A DNA stretch of 64,000 bases, from the NCBI GenBank assembly GCA_015345905.1, contig JADDTR010000044.1, positions 1 through 64,000 on the forward strand, written 5' to 3'. Source of the DNA: Aotearoamyces nothofagi (lineage: Eukaryota > Ascomycota > Leotiomycetes > Leotiales > Tympanidaceae). This document shows, in pieces, positions 10,711 to 20,606 of the stretch. Below the pieces are notes generated by a model that made no database searches, had not been told where the DNA came from, and was given only the letters and a program-made list of their open reading frames with translations. The translations under genes and the position numbers were made by a program. Positions within the stretch are counted from its first letter, which is position 1; each line of letters begins with the position of its first letter.

Positions 10711-11769
10711 ATGGTACAGTATGTTATAACACCCTGGCGCGATCGTCAAGAGCTCTTGAAAGTTAAGCACGCATTCTACCCTGCTCCCGGAAGCCGTAGA
10801 GACAACGACAACGAAGATCGCCACAAGGCTGTAGCCCTGGTCTCGGTATGGGTGCAACGGGGGAATTGTCCTCATCTGATTGAGTCGACGGCAATCCTAG
10901 TATCGGCAATACTTAATGACGACCCCGAAAACTCAGCATATGCTATGCGTGCTGCGTACTCTGCTGCATTCTGTCGGTATGTGTATTATCCATCAGAGAT
11001 TTCCAGTAGAGCACGTGACGTGTCTGTATTTTAGGTTGGCTGGAGATAGATAGTTAATAAATTTTCTAGGTTTGTGACAGGCCTTTTGGATGGTTATCAA
11101 GATAAACGCCATAAGCTCAGCATGTACTCGATAGCTAGAAATATCGGACTACCTGCAACGTTCGTCGAGCTTCGGCATCAATGCACACACGAGGAGCTCC
11201 CATCACTACCAAAGCTAAGGTCCGCTGCGGAGAGGTCACTTTCGTGGATTTGGGAGCATTACTGGCAGACTATAGAGGTTGCTAAGAATTCTGCGGACGC
11301 TGGGGATTGTCGTCCAGTGCTGCGAGAGTATCTACGTTGGCGGGCTGGTGATGAGCACGATGAAGATGACCGCCGGAAATTTGCAGCGCGCCTCCGAAAA
11401 TGGGACACATTGGAGTTTTTGGAAGTTCTTGAGAAGTTTTCTGAGTCAAGTACGGTTGACTCTAGTCTTATGTTGCAGTCATTGAAACTGTCAAGGGCTA
11501 TTCTTAGCGGCGAGGCGGATCCGGAAGCTTTTGATGCCCTGGAGGATGAGCCGGTCGAAGGAGAGAAACCGCAATCACTGCAGGAAATTCGGGCAGATAT
11601 GGCGAGGGCTACAGCAGACCTTGAGGTTGGAGACGATGATGATGGAGCTCTTGCCAATAACACAGCAAACGTAGACAGGGACATTGCAGCAGACAATGAT
11701 GAAGAGAAGGCAAAAGGTTGGGCTATGTGGGAAGGGCAATGGATTCCGAAGCCAATTGGAGTAGTATGA
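10711..11769 (+). CDS. LAS1: Pre-rRNA processing endonuclease Las1
   Basis: HEPN-family RNase that cuts ITS2 of pre-rRNA at site C2, working with the kinase Grc3 in the nucleolus. Exons 10711-10976 and 11070-11769 encode 321 residues. The start [19 protein letters not shown] is the typical Las1 opening. The splice joins AAFCR to [11 protein letters not shown]. The catalytic HEPN motif is visible as [12 protein letters not shown] near residues 129-136 (Arg-His then His). The C-terminus [20 protein letters not shown] matches the short conserved Las1 tail that contacts Grc3. At 321 residues it is shorter than the yeast protein (~500) because the middle is short. Confidence 0.93.
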
Positions 11770-12437
11770 TTGACATGTATATTTCTTCTTCTTATTCTCT
11801 ATGATACCCGGCTTAAAGCTTTTTCCATTTAACACCATTGCGAAAGCATATAAATTGATATGCACCATGTCATTTATGGATACGTTGCAATCAACATAGA
11901 GACCAACCCCCGATTAAGTCCCAAAACCTCTAAATTCCAGACTTGATCTGTCGCCCTCAGGCACTAAACACCAAACTCATGGCTGAGAAAGATAGCTAAG
12001 TACGAGAAGGCAGTCCTTATTGCTCAATTGTCCACACTCGCTGTCCTAGGGTTGGAGACAGCGGGCTCTAGCTTTTTTATTGAATGAGCTGTGTTGTCGG
12101 TGTTGTTGCTGTACATGATAAAGAAATAAAACTGCAGATATATGTAATGCTCATACTTAACATTGAGAAGTCCTGAACATTGTTTGTCCGAAAGAAAGAT
12201 CCTTTTTTGTTGGTCTTTTTGTGATCCAAATTGCAGAGAAATTGAACCTTTTAAATGTTTTACCGACGCGCTAAACGTTAGGATATTGTGAGCCTTAGGC
12301 ATAAAGTACTGATAGCCGTGACGGCGTCATCGTCGCGAACTTTCATTGCATCGCGTCTCAGAATCGCAGTCTTATACACTCAATGTCAGGCTCAGCGTAC
12401 TCGCCGCTGCCTTGCTGACCTCGTATCAAGGCTTACA
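11770..12437. other. Intergenic LAS1 to EF-hand gene
   Basis: About 670 bp, AT-rich in 12060-12250. I see no gene. The right half is the promoter and 5' leader of the EF-hand gene. Confidence 0.5.
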
Positions 12438-13129
12438 ATGGTGTGTCCTATATATTCCAGGGATCTTCCGTCAAACTAACCTTCCCAGCCAGCGAAGCGC
12501 CGTGCCCCAGCGGCCGACCCCGCCATACCCAAGACAAGGCAGTCGAAGCTTGCTAAGGAGCACAACATCTCGGCGCAAGAGGAAAACGAAATCAAGGAAG
12601 CTTTTGCGCTGTTTTCTATCCAGCATGAAGGGGAAAAGGCCGGTGTAATTCCGAGTAGAGATGTAAAGAAAGCTATGATGTATGTGGGATCTTAGTATTT
12701 CTACCGAAGACGTAAGATGTGCTTCTTATATGGCCAAAGCTGATGAGCTGTTTTTCTAGAGCTCTAGGCATTCAATCTACGAAGCCTGAACTAAAGGAAT
12801 TCCTTGAAATCCTAGACCCTGACGACGAAGGCTTCGCGCAATATCCACCGTTTGTTGCAATCTGTGCGCTCAAGATTCATGCAAAAAAAGACGATAACGG
12901 TGCGAAGGAGGAGGAGGTGGAGCAGGCGTTTCAGTTGTTTACGAATGGGACAGATGGACCAATCATGATGAGTCATCTGAAGCGTATCGCGGCGGCACTG
13001 AAGGAGGATGTTAGTGATGATTTGCTCAGGGATATGATACTCGAGGCCAATGGTGGTGGTGGGGTTGGGAAAGGAGTGCAGAGGGAGGAATTTAAGGGTG
13101 TAATGAAAAGGGCTGGCGTTTGGCGGTAA
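12438..13129 (+). CDS. EF-hand (centrin/calmodulin-like) protein with degenerate loops
   Basis: Three exons: 12438-12440 (the ATG alone), 12489-12679 and 12760-13129, 187 residues. The protein starts M/PAKRRAPAADPAIPKTRQSK, a basic tail like that of fungal centrin (Cdc31), then HNISAQEENEIKEAFALFS, the entry helix of EF-hand 1. Four EF-hand positions can be traced (~45, 80, 120, 155). None keeps a full D-x-D-x-D-G loop: ILDPDDEGFAQY is closest, while SIQHEGEKAGV, TNGTDGPIM and EANGGGGVG have lost most Ca ligands. It may therefore be a structural partner instead of a calcium sensor. Centrin-like is my best guess from the basic N-terminus; a divergent myosin light chain is the alternative. The one-codon first exon is inferred from frame and splice sites only. 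Confidence 0.75.
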
Positions 13130-13397
13130 TCTAATATCAGGGGAATATTCTGGATTTGGGAGCATTATTGAGGGGCATTACGGAGTTTGATTGGCCTTGG
13201 GTAGATATGGCATAGATTATTCGCATGAGCACTGGATGCGAGCAATGCGACGATTTTAGCAGAGATAACGCATACAATTCCTAACTGTAAGGTAGATATG
13301 AGGATAAATCAACGCCAAAATATATGCAAAAACACCTTCACACCGTATGCTAAATGAAATTTCCGAAATGCTGACCCTTACCAAAATCCCGGATACT

Positions 13398-14251
13398 TCA
13401 TTCTTTCGGGGTTTCCACAGTTTTCGTATCAGCTACGGGTGCCTTGAAACCTGCGTGGTCCGAGTGCTTCTTGTAGAAGTAGTTGTCCGGCTTGGGTTTC
13501 AATTCTGAAGGTAGCTCCTCCAGTACCGTAGCTAGTAGTGCATCGATAGACTTTTGGTTCGAGCCGTCGCGATGCCAGACGGAGATGAGGTGCGAGTTGA
13601 ATCGTACCGAGAGGCCAACACCACACAGTTGGTCACCTGAGGTAAAATTAGTTTTGCCACACTATGACACAAAGATGTTACTCACCGGTATCAAGACAGC
13701 TCTGGAGCTTCTCCCCAATTGCCATAAGTTGCACTCTGGTCCAGAAGTCAGGCCCCAAAGACTTCTGTACTCTAAAGGTCCAACTACCGCCGTTGAGATT
13801 CCGGCGGTCCTCCCAGACAGGCTGGAAACCCTGCTTGAATAGGTATATAGATTCGCGCATCTTGATCTGCTCGACAGGAGTGTTGTTATTGTACCTCCAG
13901 AAGTCTTGCACGCTCTTAATCTGGGAACCAAGCTGCTCTAGGCTGACTTCATAGGTCCCATCTGCGGCCTGCTTCTGGTCCTTTTGCTGCCTGCGACGTT
14001 GTAAGCACATGCTGCCGTGAAATATGCTGCTCCCACATATCATGGCCATATGGAGCTACTGTAACGCTCCATCCTCTCCTTACTGCTTACCTGTCAAAAA
14101 ACACATTCCAGTAGTGCTGCGTTGGCAGCGGCCGCATCGCCTTGAGCATGTTCTTCTTTGCATCATCGCGTTGCTCAGCGGGAGAACCGGTATCACTGGC
14201 TTGGTTTGTGGTTGACAGGCCTCTGGTCAGTAGTGATGGTCGAGCCGCCAT
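13398..14251 (-). CDS. eIF4E-family cap-binding protein (4EHP/class II-like)
   Basis: Exons 14091-14251, 13686-13990 and 13398-13636 give 234 residues. The first exon runs to TQHYWNVFFDR, and the splice continues with QQKDQKQ. The eIF4E fold is shown by HYWNVFFD (~50), SVQDFWRYNN (~82), QPVWEDRRNLNGGSWTFRV (~113-131), DFWTRVQL and SVWHRDGSN (~175). The second cap-stacking Trp is present in VWED. The overall pattern with an NLNGGSW segment is closer to class II proteins (4EHP, S. pombe eIF4E2-like) than to the essential eIF4E, so it could be a translational repressor. That class assignment is inference. Convergent with the EF-hand gene, 268 bp apart. Confidence 0.87.
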
Positions 14252-15107
14252 CTTGTGAAGCTTATATTAAGGTATGCTAGCCTAGCGGGTCGATAAGAGG
14301 ACGGGATGATGGCGGGTACGGGCTAGTCCCTCGAGAAATGAAGTGAACTTATGGCAGGAACGCGGGTGTGAACAGATGGTTAAAAGAGGTGGAAATGGGA
14401 CAAAGAATTAATTGAAGCAATCAAAGAATAATTTGAGGCTCGAGTTTAAGATGCGCATCGATTCTCATGAAACAACGGCGGCAAGCAGGCTTACAGCGGG
14501 GTCCATTATTATTCCCTTACCCAGGGCAGCGCGTGCCAGGTCAGGTCCGAGGCCATTTAGCCTCCAACTCGTCCAGCCGCCCAGCCTATCACGCCCCTGC
14601 ATTGCACCAAGCGCGGAGGGCCAGGCACGTGCCAGGCTAATGTCCCGCTGTGGTGTAGCGAATGTCGTCGTGCGAACCCAAAGTCTGATCACGTGCTCGC
14701 TAAGATTGCCGATAAGAAATAATGGGATATCAAAAGCTTCCGGCCATGCACGCTTCCTGTTGTCCACTTCACTTTTGGACGGCATAATTTCAACCAACGC
14801 CAGCATCTTTAACTCGCCCAGCCTCCTGTATTATTATAAAGCTCGGACTACCAGCCCCCCTAATTCCAGCCACCAGCATTTTAAATTTCTCAGTCAGGTA
14901 TGAAGCCGCTTCCCACAAATCTCATCCTCTTCTTCATTTCTCAAACATTCGACACTCACAACTTCTGCACATTCTCCATTGAAACAACACAACTTTCTTG
15001 AGTTACCTTTGACTCTTCTCAACTCTCCTCAATCTTTTGAACTTTACGTTCGCTATCACACCTTTTCCCACCATTCTTTTCTACTTCTCAAAAGCAACTC
15101 CAATACA
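14252..15107. promoter_or_regulatory. Long divergent promoter with E-box palindromes and pyrimidine-rich leader
   Basis: An 856-bp gap between opposed starts. It has CACGTG at 14626-14631 inside the 10-bp palindrome GGCACGTGCC, and again at 14690-14695. A TATTATTATAAAGC stretch near 14828 may be a TATA element for the rightward gene. From about 14900 to 15105 the top strand is a C/T-rich leader, typical of highly expressed fungal genes. No coding region supported. Confidence 0.55.
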
Positions 15108-16226
15108 ATGGCTGCTCACGCTTCTCCAAACCTCCAGATCCACGCTCGGTTCCCACCTAACTTTTTCCCCTCGGACAATAATGTCTTCGATGCATTTTTG
15201 GATTCTTCTCTAGAGCAGTTGGACAATCTTATGGCTCTTGAGCCATCGACTGTTACTATCTACACCACTTACGAGTACAATCCTGCATTTGATAGTGGAC
15301 TTCACGCTAGCGGTAAGTCATGTGATGGGGTATCCCGCTGTTTATATTCTACTTTGCTAACTTTAGACATAGTAATGGTCTCGAAGAAGCGCTCTCGTGC
15401 TGAAATTGAGGATGATTTGAGGAATGAGCACATGCGCAAAACCATCAGAGACGTCGATGGCAACAGAAGTGAGAAATTCTCACTTTTAAAACACTTGAAC
15501 CGCTGCTGACATTACTTAGTCTATCCAGATCTTGATGAGGCTGACGACTTCCCCGATATGGACTTCGAGAGCGATGATGATGATGAAGATGATGAAGATG
15601 ACGACAGCTCATCTGTCTCTTCTTCCTCCATCATGACTGACTCACCGTCGGCTCTTGATCTCAACTCTGTCAACTCTCTCGACAGAGCTTCTTCTGACAG
15701 TGGTTCTGATGCTGCTGATGCTGGTGACAGCACCTCGGTCTACTCATCTGGTTCCTCTACTTCTGGCGAGAACACCGAGCCACTAGCTGACCTCGCCCTC
15801 ACTGGTCACCTTGATGACATTCACCCCCTTCCGTCCACCGACAGCGAGCAAGAAATCACTAATGTTGTCCCCACCAACAGAAAGCCATCTTTCAATCTGG
15901 CTGAAATCAAGAACTCTCCAGTCATGTCACGGATTCCCGAGTTCCTTGCTGCTATTGAAGCCGCTAACAAGGAACTTGAGGCGGAGCAAGCTGCCGGTAC
16001 AATCGCTGACCGCCGTATTGAGATTGATGAGACTGATGCAGAGTCTAAGCCATACATTGAGATGAACCTTGGCCTTGGTGTCCTCGAGGAAAAGAATGGT
16101 GATGCAGACTCAAGCTCCGAGAGCGACAGCGGTGAGGATACTGGTGTCATGGAGAAGCTCATGGGTGGTAACGTTAACGGCGAGGCTGCCGGAGAGACCA
16201 AGAAGGTCAAGATTGAAGAGCTATGA
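15108..16226 (+). CDS. Unknown acidic, probably disordered protein
   Basis: Exons 15108-15312, 15367-15468 and 15520-16226 encode 337 residues. The middle exon could start six bases later (two tandem AG acceptors). I do not recognise a domain. The N-terminal ~65 residues (MAAHASPNLQIHARFPPNFF...) look folded and contain FDAFLDSSLEQLDNLM. A basic patch VSKKRSRAEIEDDL follows the first splice and may be a nuclear signal. Then comes a long Asp/Glu/Ser tract (FESDDDDEDDEDDDSSS) and a Ser/Thr-rich acidic tail with a final helical KKVKIEEL. The strong CT-rich leader suggests high expression. Function unknown; a chromatin or regulatory factor is possible but is guesswork. Confidence 0.75.
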
Positions 16227-16796
16227 GAACAGCATGTCCCATCTCATCAACACACATCAGAGAGGTCACGAGCCACTTTTATGTTAAGAACAGTCGGCCT
16301 ACACGACTATTACGATTCTCCTTGGTACTCTCAAAAAACCTGGGCAAGATTTCTTTTCCTGTAACACCTTTATTCTGATTTGATTGGCGTTCACGTTTTC
16401 ATGCATGGATTTGGAGTGAACGAGACTGACAACGAGGCAACTCGACGGTTTAGCTAGTGGTGCTTGCATTGTATCTGTGCACATAGCACACATTAGGTCA
16501 TTAGACTACAGCAATGATATAGAAATTTGCAAATATGTCTTTATAACCTTGCTGCTGCTGTGAAATATGAGTATCGATTGAATAGGTAGTTGAGAACCAC
16601 TGTGATAATGTCGGATTCAAAGATCTCCCATCATGTTGTAATAACCCCGTCGTGATTGGAAAAGGGAAGATCTCGCTATTGTCACGTGCAGCGAGCGAGC
16701 CGAAGCGATTTAAATGTTAAGTAATCAACGAGTGCTACCAGAAAATCAACGGTTTCCATCTCCTCTCTTTCTGTACTTTCTCTCCGGGTCATAAAA
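16227..16796. other. Intergenic, TUF1 upstream
   Basis: No gene seen. A CACGTG site near 16683 and a pyrimidine-rich stretch just before the TUF1 start are the only visible promoter features. Confidence 0.5.
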
Positions 16797-18249
16797 ATGT
16801 CGGCGTTTGCGCGATCAGTAACCCCATTCCTGCGGACTGCAAGATCTGCTTTACATCAAGGCAATGCTGTCTGCCCATTGCAGCATGCACTGAGACGGCA
16901 GAACGGAGCTCAAGTCATCAACGCATGGCGAGCATATGCTACTGCTTTCGAGCGGACGAAACCCCATGTGAATATTGGTATGATAGCATGCAATCCAATT
17001 GATTGTTTTTTGGAGTCTTTACTGATGGACTGTAGGTACAATTGGTCACGTTGATCATGGAAAGGTTCGATAAACTCAAATTTTACTGCGCATATGGCTT
17101 CTAACAAAACTTTAGACTACCCTGACCGCAGCAATTACGAAGAGACAAGCAGAGAAGGGCCTGGCTAATTTCCTTGAATATGGTGCAATTGATAAAGCTC
17201 CCGAGGAGCGAAAGCGTGGTATCACTATCTCAACTGCACACATCGAGTACTCGACCGAGGCACGCCATTACTCCCACGTCGACTGCCCCGGTCATGCCGA
17301 TTACATCAAGAACATGATTACTGGTGCGGCAAACATGGACGGTGCTATTATCGTCGTTGCAGCTTCAGATGGACAAATGCCCCAGACTAGAGAACATCTC
17401 TTGTTGGCCCGCCAAGTCGGTGTTCAGAAAATTGTTGTCTTCGTTAACAAGATTGATGCTCTCGAGGACCCTGAGATGTTAGAGCTTGTCGAGATGGAGA
17501 TGCGCGAACTTCTTAACACCTACGGTTTCGAGGGTGACGAGACCCCTATTATCTTAGGATCAGCTCTTTGCGCATTGGAAGGCCGAAGACCTGAGATTGG
17601 AACGGATAAGATCGATGAGCTGTTGAAGGCAGTTGATGAATGGATCCCAACGCCTCAGCGTGACCTTGAGAAGCCCTTCCTCATGTCTGTCGAAGATGTT
17701 TTCTCCATCCCAGGACGTGGAACGGTTGCTTCGGGACGTGTTGAGCGTGGTGTTCTCAAGAGAGATGCCGAGGTTGAGCTTGTGGGAAAGTCCGCCGAAC
17801 CAATCAAGACAAAGGTCACCGATATCGAGACATTCAAGAAGTCATGTGAAGAGTCAAGAGCTGGTGACAACTCCGGACTGTTGCTCCGAGGTGTAAGGCG
17901 TGAGGATGTCAAGAGAGGAATGGTCATCGTCAAGCCAGGAACCACCAAGGCCCACAAGGAGTTCTTGGTCTCCATGTACGTACTCACAAAGGAGGAGGGT
18001 GGACGACACACTGGATTCCATGAAAATTACCGACCTCAAATCTTCATCCGAACGGCCGATGAGGCTGCAGCTCTTTTCTGGCCAGAGGGAACCGAGGATG
18101 CCGAGTCCAAGATGGTCATGCCAGGTGACAACGTCGAGATGAGATGCGAGATCTACAACCCAGTTGCCCTCGAGCCTGGACAGCGATTCAACATCCGTGA
18201 GGGAGGACGTACCGTTGCGACTGGCTTGGTGACCAGAATCATCAAATAG
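16797..18249 (+). CDS. TUF1: Mitochondrial translation elongation factor Tu
   Basis: GTPase that delivers aminoacyl-tRNA to mitochondrial ribosomes in the matrix. Exons 16797-16977, 17036-17064 (29 bp) and 17116-18249 give 447 residues. An Arg/Ser/Ala-rich targeting sequence covers about residues 1-50 ([20 protein letters not shown]). The tiny middle exon encodes part of the P-loop: the joins give [20 protein letters not shown]. Other G motifs are DCPGHADY (~125) and NKID (~180). Domains 2 and 3 follow with [20 protein letters not shown] and the C-terminal [14 protein letters not shown]. All family motifs are intact and length is normal. The next two genes to the right also serve mitochondrial protein synthesis or import. 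Confidence 0.98.
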
Positions 18250-18572
18250 ATCTTGTCGGATGGATCGAGTGGCCAATTGGGCGAAACACATTGTATAATT
18301 GGCAAAACGGCATGGAAAGGAGTACCTGATCTCTTCACGTTGTAATTTACGCTGTAGATCATAACCGACGACACCTCACTTCTCCTCTCTACTTCGAGCT
18401 ACTGTACTATAGAATGAATGGGAGCAACAAATGACACATTGCACCATGGTCCCGCAACGATTAGATTCATATATCATAGATTCATATATTGTATTATGCT
18501 GATTGTCTCCGGCCTATGCTTCGACCATGCCGAGAGGTGATGGACTTGAAAAGGGGCCTTCTAATGCACAGC
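18250..18572. other. Convergent 3' region TUF1 / mitochondrial IF-3
   Basis: No coding signal. AT-rich around 18460-18500 with a direct ATTCATATAT repeat. Confidence 0.5.
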
Positions 18573-19352
18573 TCATAGTTCTGATTCCTGTCCCGCATCC
18601 TTCTTCTGCAGCTTCCCCTCCGCATAAATCGTAGCCTGGGCGCCGACGATCCCCTCCATCTTCTTCCACTCCTTCGCGCCGTCAACGCTCCCAATGGCCT
18701 CCCTGATCCTCTCCAGCAGGCCCTGCGCCTCCTCGGGCGTGGCCTTCCTGCCCTTCCGCTTCCCCGCCATGACGACGTCGACCCTCCAGCCCCTCTCCAG
18801 GAAGGCGCGGACGCGATCCAGCCGGTGGCCCAGGTCGTTGGCGTCGATGGCCCAGTTCAGCTCGATGGTCTTCAGCGTCGCCGACGGGTTGTCCGTCTTC
18901 TTGCGCGCCTTCTGCTTCTCGGCCTCGCGCAGCGACAGCTTGGTCTGGATCTTGCAGATCGGCAGCGCCGGCTGGCCGCCCGCCCCGTCCTCCTCGCCCT
19001 CCTCGCCCGGCTGCCCCGCCCGCTTCGGCAGCGCCACCGTGACGAGGCTGTGCGTCTTGCGATCCATCGAGGCGAGCAGCCTCGCCGTCGCCTGCGGCGC
19101 CGACAGCTTCCCGTCCTCGCCGACCAGGTGCACGTACGGCTGGACGATCTCGCCGTCGCGCGGCATCCGGCGCGTGGCCGGCGGCGGCGACGCGGCGTAG
19201 TTCCTGTGCTGGACGCGGTGCAGCTGCGGAGGAGCCGCGAGAGGCGGGAGCTGGTATTGCCGGAGCTGCGAGATCCGGGCCTGCTCAGTTGGCGCGATGA
19301 AGACGCGGCGGAGCGCTGCTGCGGCGCTGAATGCGCACCTTGAGCTTCGCAT
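18573..19352 (-). CDS. AIM23: Mitochondrial translation initiation factor IF-3
   Basis: Single exon, 259 residues. Mitochondrial IF-3 keeps small ribosomal subunits free and checks the initiator codon. An N-terminal targeting sequence rich in Arg and Ala (MRSSRCAFSAAAALRRVF) is followed by a Pro/Arg segment and the IF-3 N-domain with MPRDGEIVQPYVHLVGEDG. The C-terminal domain shows LKTIELNWAIDANDLGHRLD, FLERGWRVDVVMAGKRKGRK and ATPEEAQGLLERI. I used the ATG at 19350-19352; the frame stays open upstream but that part has no targeting character. The gene is extremely GC-rich in third positions compared with TUF1 next door. The symbol follows the yeast orthologue by family logic. It is divergent from IMP1, 222 bp between starts. 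Confidence 0.87.
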   Translation of the reverse strand: MRSSRCAFSAAAALRRVFIAPTEQARISQLRQYQLPPLAAPPQLHRVQHRNYAASPPPATRRMPRDGEIVQPYVHLVGEDGKLSAPQATARLLASMDRKTHSLVTVALPKRAGQPGEEGEEDGAGGQPALPICKIQTKLSLREAEKQKARKKTDNPSATLKTIELNWAIDANDLGHRLDRVRAFLERGWRVDVVMAGKRKGRKATPEEAQGLLERIREAIGSVDGAKEWKKMEGIVGAQATIYAEGKLQKKDAGQESEL

Positions 19353-19574
19353 GGCTGGGATTTCGAACGCGCCGCTGGGGAATGGCTGTATATAAAAGAG
19401 GCACGAGCGAGGTTGCGAGATCTTGGGAGGTTCGGGACCTGACGCTCGCCTAGCCTTGTGCCTAGCCTTGTGCCTAAGGCTGGACTCCCCAACTTCCCTC
19501 TCGGGCCTCCTCCGACATATCACCAGCATGACCGCGCCGCGCACATGGCAGACGACCGCTGACCGCGCCAAGTA
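19353..19574. promoter_or_regulatory. Short divergent promoter shared by mitochondrial IF-3 and IMP1
   Basis: Only 222 bp separate two start codons of mitochondrial genes pointing away from each other. A direct repeat CTAGCCTTGTGC(CTAGCCTTGTGC) sits near 19450-19475. Co-regulation is plausible but not shown. Confidence 0.5.
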
Positions 19575-20164
19575 ATGTCCTTCTTCTCCTCCATCCGACG
19601 CCCCTCCAAGCTCATCAGCCACTATGCCGGACACCCTCTGCGTCTCGCCTCGGCCGCCGCGAAGACGCTATTGATAGCACATCTCTTCTGGGAGCACTGC
19701 TACGCCTACTCGCTCACCGTTGGCCCGTCCATGCTGCCGACCTTCGAGGTCTTTAATGACGGCGTGCTGGTCTCGCGGCGCTACAAGAGGGGCAAGGGCA
19801 TCAAGGTTGGAGACATCGTGACGTTTGATTCCGTCATTGAGCCTGATGAGAAGGTCATCAAGAGGGTTATTGGCTTGGAAGGCGACTATGTACTTTTGAA
19901 TACGCCCGGCGGTCCTAGTGATCAGATGATTCAGGTGGGTTGGCTTGCTATCTCTGGAATGTAGTCGTGGTTGACAGTGCATAGGTTCCGCAAGGTCATT
20001 GCTGGGTTGTAGGAGATAATCTGGCAGCATCTAGAGACTCGCGGATGTGGGGACCGCTGCCAATGGGATTAATAAGGGGCAAAATCATTGCCAAAATCAA
20101 ACCGTTTTCAGAGCGTAAATGGATTGTAAATAATTTAGAGCCTCTACATCCCGGCCAAGAGTAG
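19575..20164 (+). CDS. IMP1: Mitochondrial inner membrane protease subunit 1
   Basis: Signal peptidase-like serine protease (family S26) that removes sorting peptides from proteins on the outer face of the inner membrane, for example Cox2. Exons 19575-19934 and 19985-20164 give 179 residues. A membrane segment lies near residues 25-45. The catalytic Ser is in the box VGPSMLPTFE (~residue 52) and the catalytic Lys in KVIKRVIGLEGD (~94). After the splice the conserved GHCWVVGDNLAASRDSR and GPLPMGLIRGKIIAKI boxes follow. All active-site elements are present and length matches the family. Confidence 0.96.
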
Positions 20165-20606
20165 GGATGGTTAAGAGCTGTCATAAGCGCTTGCACCAAA
20201 ATAACAGCAAAGCCAGCAGGCTCACTTGGCCCAAAACAAAAACCAGAAAGGGCAAAAAAGGATCCTGTCATAGTAGGATTATAGGATAAACTTGATTTAA
20301 TAGTCTTGATTAACTGGGATATCTCCGAATTCTATTTGATTACATGAAATACCCGAACGTAAGTTCGCAGCTGAATGAAACTAATAAAGGAAAGGGAATG
20401 TTTGACATACCGGCATCATAATGGAGAGATGCGAGTTTCTAGCTCTTTCAATGCCTTATCCTCAACGAAAACCGTACCTGACTCTCGTCCCTTCGCTAAT
20501 GCTCACTCCAAAATATGCATGCCTGACTTAGACTTAGATACGCCTGAACACCTCACCGTCTTACTCCATATACAGATTATGAAAAGGGTGCCGAGTTCGA
20601 CCGGTG
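20165..20606. other. Convergent 3' region IMP1 / VAC8
   Basis: No coding frame. Ordinary AT-rich 3' sequence; nothing repetitive seen. Confidence 0.5.

Noticed and set aside
18872-19492. Arg/Ser-rich frame overlapping mitochondrial IF-3 in another frame
   Set aside because: Result of extreme GC content; the IF-3 frame carries all family motifs.
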